A DNA stretch of 64,000 bases from Amborella trichopoda (taxonomy: Eukaryota; Streptophyta; Magnoliopsida; Amborellales; Amborellaceae). A model generated the notes under the pieces. The model was given only the letters and a program-made list of their open reading frames with translations. It had not been told where the DNA came from and ran no database searches. The stretch spans positions 3,885,011 through 3,949,010 of the forward strand of contig NW_006500351.1 in assembly GCF_000471905.2 (NCBI RefSeq), read 5' to 3'. This document shows, one piece after another, positions 12,501 through 24,500 of this stretch (position 1 is its first letter; every line of letters begins with the position of its first letter). The position numbers and the translations under genes were made by a program.

Positions 12501-15500
12501 CCGAAAGACCCACCCTTGTCTTAGGGCAATGCACGTTCGTGAGAAGTTAGGGTGATGAAGAAGAGAGTTTGAATAAAGAGAGAAAAGGGAAGAGGACTTG
12601 ATGAAGGGGTGAGACTAGCATGATAGCTGGACCAGTGACCGACTCGGAGTGATAACAAGACGGGCATGGAACTCAGGACCACCACGACAGCAGTACTACT
12701 CGAAACCGAGGTCGATATGCCTGTCCTAATCTGGTGTGGCAGCAAGATGGGCATGGTACTCAGGACCAACACGACAGCAATACCGCTTGACATTCAGAAT
12801 GTTATGGTAATGCTAAACTAAGTCTACCTTCAGTCAAGTGATAAGAGAATAGACTAAAGAGAAGGCGCGAGACGGCGAAGAGATGGGATCTCGACGGCGT
12901 TAAACATCACCATCCGCAGCCATGGAGTAACAGTGTTGCGGCCCTTGGACAGCACCGGACACTGTCGCTCACAGTCAGAGGGTGAGCAGTGAACTACAGA
13001 CGGTTCTAGACATCGCCGTTTGCAACAAGAGAAGGCAGCACATCCTATGCGGGAGACAATGGCTCCTTGTGAAGGGCACGACGATAGCCTATTGTAAAGC
13101 ACGTGGCGATAGTTGCTTGACAAAGCACACAACGATAGGCATGGGACGCAAGAGAAGCATGTGCTCAGCGATAGGCACTAAGAGCGTGAAAGAAGCCTGC
13201 GCACGGCAATAGGCACTGAGCGCGCGGGAAGAGCCTGCGCAAGGCGATAGGCCCAGCGCACAATGGAGGCTCGCGAAAGGCGATAGGTATTGTCGCGACC
13301 CTTCGCGGGCGACTATAGGCATCGCCGTCTGCAATAGGCACACAACAGAGTGAGACACCTGCGGGCGGCGATAGGCATCGCCATTTGGCTTCTGCAAGAC
13401 GTTGAGGACATATCTACGGACAGCGATGAGCAACGCCATCTACGAACCTCGCTAAGAGATAGAGATGAACGAAAAGAAGGAGAAAGAGGCTCGCGCATGA
13501 CGCTGCCATCGCCATGCGCAACATGTGAAACCACGGGAGAGAGAAGAGAGAGAGAGGCATGCACGGTACTACCACTACCGTGCCTGGCCTCTGAGAGAAG
13601 CTCAAACAAAAGAGAAAGAGAAGAAGAGAGGAAAGAAGAGAAAAAAGAAGAGAGGAAAGAGAAAAAGATTTACCTTAAGCCGAAGGGTACCGTCCCAAAA
13701 GTTTCTCTCTCCTTCCTCTCTCTCAGGCCATGACCCAACAATGAGAAAAGATGGAGATTTTATTAAGCAAAGTTCGATCCATGTATAATGATAGTACGTG
13801 ATATATATATAGAGTTTTGCCCAAACATGGGTGGATTGATCAAAATTAACCCTAATTGCAGAAAATTAAGATTTAATTGAATTAAATAAAATAGGAAAAT
13901 AGGGTCTAAAATGACTGATTTGCCCCTTCTTAACAATTGTGAAAATTCCAGAACAGTCCCTGCTGTTGCCCTAGAACATGCATGATCTTTCATGGATGAT
14001 CCAAGGTTACTCTGGTGCCCGTTTGTTCGAAAGATGATTGTTTTCTTGTAGGGCTCGACATGGCAATCCATTTGATACCAACATCGAGTCATGGATCGTG
14101 TTTTTAAGCCACAATCATGTGACTTGAAATTCGAATGAATCTTGCAAACTTAGGATCGATAGTGTGCTCATTTCTTGATGTTTTTCCGTGATTTCTTCGC
14201 TGGATCACACTGAGCATGCCATCCCGGTCGTGTGGCAACAAACGTAGCTTGATTTTGTGCTCGAACGAAAATTTCGCAACTTTTAAGTTTTGGCCGGAAT
14301 CTAGAATTTCGGCGCCAGAATTTACAGCCACTTCATCGCATTCGTGTGCGAAATTTGACCGTTTATCATGTGCAGACCAATGATAGCCTACCATACATTT
14401 TAAGGTCGTGCAACTAGATCTCCGCTGCAGTTTAATGTCATATAGTCTAGACCACGGCTATGCAGTTTAAATTCCTGCAGCTAGAACCATGCAGTTTAAG
14501 GTCGTGCAACTAGACCTCCGCTACAGTTTAAAGTCATATAGTTTGGACCTTGCAGTTTAAGGTCGTGCACCTAGACCAATTAGGTGGGTAGGGAATGTGA
14601 CTCCATGGGGAACTTGACTACAGGGCCGTAATGGAGACTTGACTCCCTGGGGATACAAAGTGGTAGGCTGCTTGTGGGGATGACGGCTCACGTTCTGGGG
14701 TGGGAAAAATCCACAGTCGGCAGTGTTGTACCATACGCACGTCGCTAAGTTTTGGATGACGCACACGGTGTTAAGCCTAGATGGCGCACGTACGGTGTTC
14801 GGCCTTGGTGAAGCACGCAGCGACGACTCTTAGTGAAGCGTGCGGTGATGTCCTCCTGTGATGCGCACGGCGATAGCCTCCAATGAAGCACGCGACGATA
14901 GCCTCTGTAAAGCAGGAGACGATAGCTTGTGTGAAGAGCGCGACGATAGCCCTTTGTGAGAAGCGCGTGGCAATAAGGCATGGCGATAACAGCGGGTTTA
15001 TGAGGCACAGGCGGCAATGACTTGCAATCGGGCCTCGGGCTTACCTGCCCCGACCTGGACCTATTGTCGTCTGAAGAGGAGGGCTGGAGCGTCATTTCGA
15101 ACTTGTGAGGGGCACTTCGCTACACTATTGAGTATAAAAGGGGGTAAAACCCCATTTTGCTGTTTTATCGAAAGGTAAAACAGCAAAGAGAGCTTTTTAG
15201 AGAGAGTCGGAGCTTTCGTCTAGAGACTTCCGGCAGGAGTTTCCCGGCCAAAACTTGCAGCGTGCAGACCTTAAAGAGGATTTCCAGCAAACTTCAGCAG
15301 GTCGCGGGTCTTAACAGAGCGCTTGTGAACTTCTTCAGAGAGTGCTGAGACCTTCTAAGTAGGGAACAGGGATCTTCACAGGGCTGAGAGTCACAGTGGT
15401 ACTCGGCTGGAATTCTAGTGATTTTCTGGTAGTTCCGTGATTGTTGACAAGTTGCAGAAGGGTCAGGGGACTCCGACAGTCTTCTAGTTATTGGAAGAGA

Positions 15501-18500
15501 AGGAAAAGCAACAGGGGCTCTGCTAGAAACTCTACGATTTTTCCAGCAGATAGAGGAGTGCGAGGGGGTGTTTTAGGTTTCGCCCTGGCTCTGACCGTTG
15601 GGGGGTGCTTTTAGCGTCGTCACTCGTATTGGACGAGTCCCGAGCAGCTGATGACTCAAGGACGTCCACTTGATCGGACGAAGGGATAAAGCGAGCTGTG
15701 CCTGAGATGAAGTCCTGTAAGGTCGGCAGTGGAGGAAGGGGCCTAATGAATTCTTATTCTACTGGTGGCTGAGGAATATGATTCCTTTGGCGAGCTGACC
15801 TAAATGCTCGTCTCTTTCTGCATCCCTTAGGGGGTATTTGGACCACCCTATCAGGCTGATGAGTAGCCCTAGCTTGATGGATTGCCTCACGTTTCAGGGA
15901 CTTGAGCCTACTGCGTCCATGGTAGACTTCCTAGGGCTGAGAAGTCGAGGGCTCTGAAGGGTCTAGTGCAGGCTCATAGGGGACTTGCAGTGGGATTTCC
16001 TCTTGGACGAGAGAGATGGCTTGGGTGTGTTCAGGGAGAATAGCACAGACAATGTAGCCTTTTTGTACCTTCTCTGCAACTATAGCTTCGAACCCAGGGC
16101 ATTCCGCAAGCTCATGGCCCCATATCTAGTGATATGGACAACAGAGATTTTCTGTACCCTGGGCAAGACGCTTAGGTTGTCTAGCGGGCTTGAGAGTGAC
16201 GAGACCCTGTTGGAGCATCGTCTCGAAGAGGGCTTGCGGAGGGTCTAGCTCAGCATTTCCCTGAACTTGTGTCGGGAGGTCTTCCTGCACTGGTGCAGCA
16301 GGGACCTGAAGACACCCTTTTGGGTTACCATGAACTTCTTGGTGCTACTGAATCTTCTTTGCCAAGAGCTATGGAAGCCGGTGCATTCGCTCAGGTCATG
16401 GCCCCGTATCCGATGATACGGACACCAGAGGTTTTAAGTTCCTGGACGCAGGAACTTGGGCTGCCTTGTCGGCTTCGGCGTGAAAAGACCTTTTTCAAGC
16501 ATTACTGAGAATTGTGCACGAAGGACAGCGGGTGCCTCGTCATCCTCTTGAATTGACACTATGTGGGAAGCCTTAGATGCCCCAAATACTTTCTTTAGCT
16601 CTTCGAGCCTTATCTGGTCCTTATAAGGTCTTCGATAATGTCTTTGAGCGTCTAGCACTCTTGAGTGGGGTAGCCTACTCTCTTGTGATAGTCGCAGTAC
16701 CTCTCGTGTGTCTCCTGACCATCTTGCTCTGGGGTGTTGACCTCCGGCAGCCGGACCATGTTTTGCTCAAGTAGTAATTGAAGCAGCACAGGAACCCACT
16801 CCTTTTCGAAGGGGTACACCTTGTTCTTGTGCTGGATCTAATCGACCTTGTTATAGGACTACTGCTGCTTGCCTCCAGCTTGTGCTTTGGTTACCCCTTT
16901 GGAGAGGTTCAAGGTTTTCGTAGTGTCAATCACGGTGACCACCGTACTAATCACCACTTTTTGCTGGTTGCCCCAATTGTTGGAGCGAGAATTGCCATTG
17001 CCCCGATTGTTTCCCAAGCTAGAGGGCTGCTGATGAGATCTGCCATGGTACTTGGACAGACCTTCTATACAAACTGCTTTAGAGATGAGCTCTGAAGTCT
17101 CAACATGCAGGGCAATCTTAGTCAGCATATTTTGGATGCAAGTCTGAACTTCTTCTCTTTCAGTCATGGGAGTGGCATGACAGGTTGCCAACTCTCTCCA
17201 TCAGGTGATGAACTTATCGATTGGCTCACGAGGGTCTTGAGTCAGAGTAAGGAATTTGATGGTTTCCACATTTTTCTGGACTTCATAGAAGGGCTAGTAA
17301 AATAATTTCTCTATTTGTACCGAGTTTGGCGGCAGCCGAGCACACCACTAGAAGGCTGGCCCTTCGAGAGTTTCGACGAACTAACGAAGAAGGAGTCATC
17401 CGTCAGTTGCCGTCTCTCGACAAGCAGCTTGGAAGTAAGCGGTATGCTGATGCGGGAACGTAGTACCATTGCACGAGGGGAGCTTCCCTTTTTGATAGTT
17501 TGGAGGAAAGGGCACCTAGTCGATGTATGAGAGATACGGCTTTTGGTATAGCGACGTCTCTTGCATGCCCGGGACCTTATTTTTGAGACTGTGGGTCACC
17601 ATGGCATTTATGTCGATTTGCAAAACCATGCGAGAAGAGCTATCTTGGGAATTTGCCTGGCAATTGTGTCCTCTCAAGGCTGGGAGTTAGCCTCATGGTG
17701 AGGAGGAGAAGCAGGGTGCCTGGAGGCCTCCAGGCAATCCATCTTTTCGAGGATGGACTGCATCATCACCTCGAACCTATTCATCCGCTCTTCTTGGGCA
17801 TCATCTGGGGCGTTGATCACCATGACGCTGACTGTTTCTTCTGAAGGGTTAAAGCCAGGTGGAGTAGTGGACTGTCGAGGTTAGCGAGTCGTATGCGGCA
17901 AGTCAGTCTGTAGGGGCTCAGCATGCCCCGACTGGACTCGAGCCTTGTATGCCGACCGTGTGAGGACCGGTTCTTGATGGTCTTGCGACCGTGATTCCTT
18001 AGTAGCTCGGTCCTTTGCTGTGACGGTGACCACCGAGCAATCTTGGACTTCTCATTCAAGTTCGAGAACCCGAAGAGGGAAGAAGGGATTGTGAGGCAAG
18101 AGGTCATTCAGAAGGGTAACCTCAATTGCCTTGGGGGCCTCTCTAGTCAGGAGCTGGGGGCCTCTCTAGTCAGGAGCTGGGGGCCTCTCCAGTCAGGAGC
18201 TGGAGGCCTCTCTTCTACTTGATCCTGAGACTGCAATAGGTTTCAGTTCAAAATCGAGCGTGCGACTTAGCCTGCCACGTCTTTCTTGAGCACGCGAGGG
18301 CTGTGTCTATCAGTTGGAGCAGAGAGTGAGGCCCCAAAACAGAGGGCAATCTAGGATGCAGCCTTGGAGATTGAAGGCTTCTATCTGTCGTCAAGCCTTT
18401 GCCACGAATTCCTTTGGGAGGTCCGGGACCATGGCTGACCTGGGGTGGCTAGCTCAAGATGGTAATCTTAAGGAAAACCTTTGAGTACTAAGTCTCGAGG

Positions 18501-21500
18501 TGCTTGCCTGACGAAAGAGGAGCGATAGAAGAAGGAGCTGGTTCACAACTCCGCCTAAGTTGGGATCGGGGAAGAAGCTGCGAAGTCGGTGCGTGTGCAC
18601 CTTTAGAGATAGTCGTCCAAGTGACTTAGGGGTCAACCCAGGCTCGGTTAATCGACTCGACCTTAAAAGGCCGAGACCCACGAGCTCGTCTCTGTGAGGG
18701 ACAAGGAGGGAGCTTGTCTTGAGTTGGCGCAGAATTGGCGCTGCCCTGAGTTGTGGAAAGCAGATGTGTGGCGCGTGCAGGATTCGGCCCGAGAAGGCTT
18801 AGGCCTGGATGCAAACTCAAGGCTACGTGAAATTTTCCCTGAGGTGTGGCTTGAGTGGTCGAGCCACGAGCCTTCAGGTGTGTGCGAGAGGTGGAGGCCA
18901 CAAGATCTCCACCTCTGTGTGTCGAGCCTTTAAGGATAGAGGTTCGGGGTGGTAAAGGAATATGGGGAGTGGCTTTACAACGACTCTCAAGAGCAATGGC
19001 AACCTGCTTGCGTTTCGCAAAAGTGGACAGGGCAACCTTTCGACGTACCTCAGCAATATGACAGGCAAAGGACTTGCCAATAGCAGGGTGCGTGCTATGT
19101 ATGGTGGCATGTGTGCCACTAATGCGAAGGGTCTTGGTGGAGGGTCCACCAGGGCTAGGAAGAGACGAGTTAGGGAACTTCAAGTCCCTTCTCGCAACAA
19201 CCCAGGAGAACCTGGGAGTCGGACCGTGAGTCCTGATACAAGAGGAGTGTAGTGAACGAAGCTTGAGAAGCTCACTTCCCTGGGACAGTCACAAGTGCGG
19301 GGATGAGAAAATCCCCAACTCAGATGAATGGGTTGAATAACCCAGATGCCATGAAATATAGTGCAGAAAGTAAAAGATGATGTTAATCGAGCAAGAGCGA
19401 ACCGACAAAGGGGTAATAAGTCCCCAGTGGAGTCACCAAGCCGGTTAGGTGCCTCGATCTCGCCTACCTGGATCCAGGTGATCGAGTGACATGTGTCTCG
19501 AGTTTGGACAACCCTGGACCTGAGACCGCTCTCTCGAGAACTTCGTTCACAGAATAAGGGAAGATGCCCAACTAGTGAGAGAGAAATTGAATGAGGTGGG
19601 GACCAATCTCACCTAGGTCCGTGACTTACTAGAGCTGACCCGCGCGAGCGCCCTTTTAGATCACTACAAAAAGCCCCCCAATTGCTTCAGCTGGTTTGGA
19701 ATCGCCTCCCTTGACCTGCAATCTCCTTGTTTTCTGCACAACACTATCATGGTTAACTTGTAAGACAATTGCACAGAAGGACCCACCCTTGTCTTAGGGC
19801 AATGCACGTTCGTGAGAAGTTAGGGTGATGAAGAAGAGAGTTTGAATAAAGAAAAAAAAGAGAAGAGGACTTGATGAAGGGATGAGACTAACATGATACC
19901 TGGACCAGTGACCGACTCGGAGTGGTAGCAAGACGGGCATAGTACTCAGGACCAGCACGACAGCAATACTACTCGAAACAAAGGCTGAAATGTCTGTCCT
20001 AATCTGGTGTGGCAGCAAGACGGGCATGGTACTCAGGACCAGCACGACGGCAATACTGCTCGACATCAAGACTGTTATGGCAGTGCTAGACTGAGTCTAC
20101 CCTCAGTCAAGTGAGAAGAGAATAGACTAAAGAGAAGGCGCGAGACGGCAAAGAGATGGGTTCTTGACGGCGCTAAACATCGCTATCCGCAGTCGTGGAG
20201 TAACAGTGTCGCGGACCTTGGACGGCGTCGGACACTGTTGCTCACAGTCAGAGGGTGAGCATTGAACTACAGATGGTGTTAGGCATCGCCATTGGCAACA
20301 CGAGAAGTCTGCACACCCCTTTGCGAGCGGCGATGGCTCCTTGTGAAGCGGCGATAATTCCTTGACAAAGCACACGGTGATAGGCGTGGGACGCAAGAGA
20401 AGCCTATGCTCGGCAATAGGCACCGAGCGCACGAAAGAAGCCTTCGCACGACAATAGACAACAAGAGCATGAGAAAAGCCTGCGCACGGCCAAAGGCACC
20501 GAGCGCACGAAGGAGGCTTGCGAACGGGCGATAGGTATTGCTCGACCCTTCGCAGGCGGCGATAGGCATCTGCATCTGCGATAGGCACGCAACAAGGTGA
20601 GACCCCTGCGGGCGGCGATAGGCATCGTCGTCTGGCTTCCGCAGGACATCAAGGACACATCTGGGGACGGCGATAGGCAGCGTCATCTGCGAACCTCGCT
20701 AAGAGATAGCGATGAACGAAAAGAAGGACAAAGAGGCTCGCGCATGGCGCTGCTATCGCCATGCGCGATCTATGAAACCACAAGAGAGGGAAGATAGAGA
20801 GAGAGGCATGCACGGCACTACTATTGTCGTGCATGGCCTCTGAGAGAAGCTCAAACAAAAGAGAAAGAGAAGAAGAGAGGAAAGAAGAGAGAGAAGAAGA
20901 GAAGAAAGAAGAGAAGAGAGAGAAAAAGATTTACCTTAAGCAGAGGGATACGGTCCCGAAAATTTCTCTCCCTCCTCTCTCTCTCAAACCGTGACCCAGC
21001 AATGAGAAAAGATGGAGTTTTATTAAGCAAAGTTTGATCCATGTACATGATAGTACGTGATATATATATAAAGTTTTGCCCAAACATGGATGGATTGATC
21101 AAAATTAACCCTTATTGCTGAAAATTAAGATTTAATTGAATTAAATAAAATAAAAAAATAGGGTGCAAAATGACTGATTTGCCCCTTCTTAACAATTGTA
21201 AAAATTTCAAAACAGTCCCTGCTACTGCTCTAGAACATGCATGATCTTTCATCGATAATCCGGGGTTGCTCTGGTGCCCGTCTGTTTGAAAGATGATTGT
21301 TTTCTTGTAGTGCTCAACAAGGCGATCGATTTGATACCAACTTCGAGCCATGGATCGTGTTTTTAGACCACGATCATGTGACTTGAAATTCGGATGAATC
21401 TTGCAAACGTCGGATCGGTAGTGTGCTTGTTTCTTGATGTTTTTCCGTGATTTCTTCACTGAATCACACTGAGCATGCCATCCCGGTCGCGTGGCAATAA

Positions 21501-24500
21501 ACGCAACTCGATTTCGTGCCCGGACGGAGATTTCGAAACTTTTGAGTTTTGGCAGCCACTTCATCAGCTACGTGTACGAAATCTAACCGTTTGTCATGTG
21601 TGGGGTTCAGACCAGTGATAGCCATGGACCTTATGCACGCGATGCTACTGGTTTCACGTCGATCGAGATCGCAAGCGTCATGATTTTGCTGCTGGAGCTA
21701 GGCGTGTCGCTGCTGATTTTCCTGCAACCTCCTTCACAGATCGGCAACTTCTATCTAGCTTTTCTTCACACTTGGATGTCGTCAAGGGGCGTGCCATATA
21801 TCGAAACGCTCGTCTTGACTAGACGAAAATGCTCACAAAATTTGGGTATGATCCGACCTTGGACAAGTGAGATATGAGCGAAAGTCACTGTTCATGACTA
21901 CCCCTTTAATGGTGATTAGTTGCAGGGCGGCCACACGGGAATAGTGTGCGGCTCCTCCTATTTCGGTCTTTTACCCATAACGTTTTCCTAGATGTCTGTT
22001 CAATAGTGGTAGTCCCATAGCTGTTTGACACACCAAAAGTAGGAGTTATAGGGATCCGTTTCAAGGTGCTAGAAGTTGATTCTGCTAAAACTGTTTCTCA
22101 GTCTGCAATGCCTTAGACATGTCGAAATGCGACAAAACTTGGTAGGAGACTTTTTGGAGTCCTCATGAAGATTTTCGTCATTTCTGGAGCCATTCTGAGA
22201 CTATCGAAACTTCCACTGTTTGTCAGGCTTTATTGACCGGCTTTTCTTTTTATTCCGCATCGGAGACCCATGGTGCTGAAAAATGTCTTCAAACAATGTG
22301 CCACTAGGAAAACATCATTGCTTAAGATACGCCATCACCGAATCACCTTCATTGAACTCTTTTTGACATCAGTGACGATCAGCATCACCCTTGTACTTGT
22401 CATAACTTTCTTGAAGCTTTTCCAGTACTTGCCGATGAACCTCCTAAAGATGCTTAGCTAAGGCGTCAACATCTTAGGCAAAGGTACCAAATCTATAAAC
22501 TATTTGAGATTGCCCATACATTATCTTAAATGGTGACCTCCTCATGGATCAGCTAAATATGGCCATTATATGCATACTGAGGTTGAAGCAAACCTGATCC
22601 CATTTCGAAGCTTGTCTTCTGCAAGGCTCCTCAAAGGATTTCCAAGGATGATATTAAAAATCTTGGCCAAACCATCAACTGCAGACAATAAGCACTATTC
22701 TACTGAACTTGAGTGCCTAATTCTTCCTTAGGATATGCCAAAAGGGACTCACAAATTTATATCTACTTAAAAATGATATTGTGAGAAGACATTATACTCC
22801 CACAGGAGTACACTATTTATTTACTCCCTCAGGTAAAGCCCTATCTAGGTTTAATTTTAGGACCCCAAATTTCGAGGATGTAACCTCTTCAGCCTTGAGA
22901 TTGACCTCAAGAAAGAAGAATTCCTAATTGCATCCTCTATGCACTTAAAACAAATACTCAACCATATGTACATGATGAACAATGGACGTACTACTGATTT
23001 TTAAGTTTTTGTATTCCATACTTTAGCAGATGTATACCATTGTTTCTTAGATTCCTCTTCTAAGAAACAATGCATAAGTTTCTAATCTATTGGATGGAAA
23101 TCTTATTGCTTGTAATACACATTGGAATCCTTATGTGGTAGTGATAGTAACCAGGGACCTACAAGATGAGGTACCGTAGCGTATGTCGTTCGTGGATGAC
23201 ATAGTTTTGATCGATGAGAGTAGAGGCGACATCAACAGAAAGTTAAAACAATCAAGGGATACTCTAGAATCTAAAGGTTTTAAAATTAGCCAGACCAAGA
23301 CAAAATATATCGATATAAGTTTAGTAATAATAAGAGTAAAAATGAAGTAGTTAAAATTGATGGTCAAGAAATACCTAAAAGAGATTATTTCTGATATCTA
23401 GGATGGATGATCCAGTAAAATAGAGAGATTGAGGAAGATGTCGCACATAGAATTAGAGCTGGGTGGGTGAAGTAGAGATTTGAATCCGGAGTTTTGTATG
23501 ATTTTCGCATACCATTGTGATTAAAGGGGAAGTTCTATATGATGGATTTAAGAGCAGCTATACTTTATGGGATCGAATATTGGGTGGTCAAGAAACAACA
23601 TATCTACAGAATGAACGTAGCTAAGATGAGGATGTTGAGATAGATGAGTGGCAAGACAAGAAAGAAATTCGGAATGAATATATATGAGAGAATTTAGGTA
23701 TGGCTTCAATAGGCGATAAGATGAGGGAAAAGTAGAGCGGGCTGGCCATGTGCAGCATAGACCTCATACAATATTGGTTAGGATGTTTAATTTGGCTCAA
23801 GTGCAAAGCTATAATAGGATAAGAGGGAGGCCCAAAAGGACAAGGATAGAAGTAGTATGAAAAGATATGGTAACTTTTGATCTTATTGGGAGTAAGGCCT
23901 TTGATAGAGAAGAATGGATGAACAGAATCCATATAACCGACCCCAAATAATTGGGATAAGGCTTGGATGATGATGATGAAGATACGATGATGATGATGAT
24001 GATGTGACAGTTATAGAATGCGAGAATGAGCATTGAGCATCTCAATATCCACTTTTAGGCAATATGGTATTTTAATGTTTTCATAAAAAATGTAAATTAT
24101 TTAAGGTGCTTGAGATTCCTATATTGTAATTAAGATTCAAGTATTGAGACCAGAATAGAATATCAAACTGATGGACAATCTTAAAACCAAAGTGAATAAG
24201 CCAAGCCACAGGAGCTTACTGATACGTAAAAGAAGAACTTATAACAAATGCATGCAGGACAGGCAATGTACATAGGTCTACATCAAGGGTCAGCATTGAA
24301 GTCATACCTCTACCTTGATTATGGACGACTTAACTAGGCACCTATAAGATAAAGTATCGTGGTGCATATTGTTCGCAGATGACATAGTTTTGATATATGA
24401 GACCCAAAACGACATCAATACAAAGTTAGAACTTTAGAGGGATGCTCTAGAATCTAAAGGTTTTAAAATTAGTCGAACTAAGATAGAGTATATGGAATGC

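Larger units (their letters stand above)
12176..22295 (-). mobile_element. Complete gag-only LTR retrotransposon, 10,120 bp
   Basis: On the plus strand the element starts TGGTTAAG and ends TTCAAACA, so it has TG...CA ends. ATGTG flanks it on both sides (12171-12175 and 22296-22300). Order on the minus strand is 5' LTR (22295-19442), a primer-binding-like site (19438-19420), gag (about 19190-16300), unassigned sequence, and a partly divergent 3' LTR (to 12176). No protease, reverse transcriptase or integrase is visible, so it must have been mobilised in trans. Gag is broken by stops. Removing the element and one ATGTG reconnects the gypsy integrase motif G-T-Y-x-K-L in frame, which proves the insertion point. 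Confidence 0.82.

Noticed and set aside
12212..13788. Many overlapping open frames of 60-130 codons
   Set aside because: They fall in LTR A, and matching frames recur in LTR B and LTR C. They reflect GC-rich non-coding repeats.
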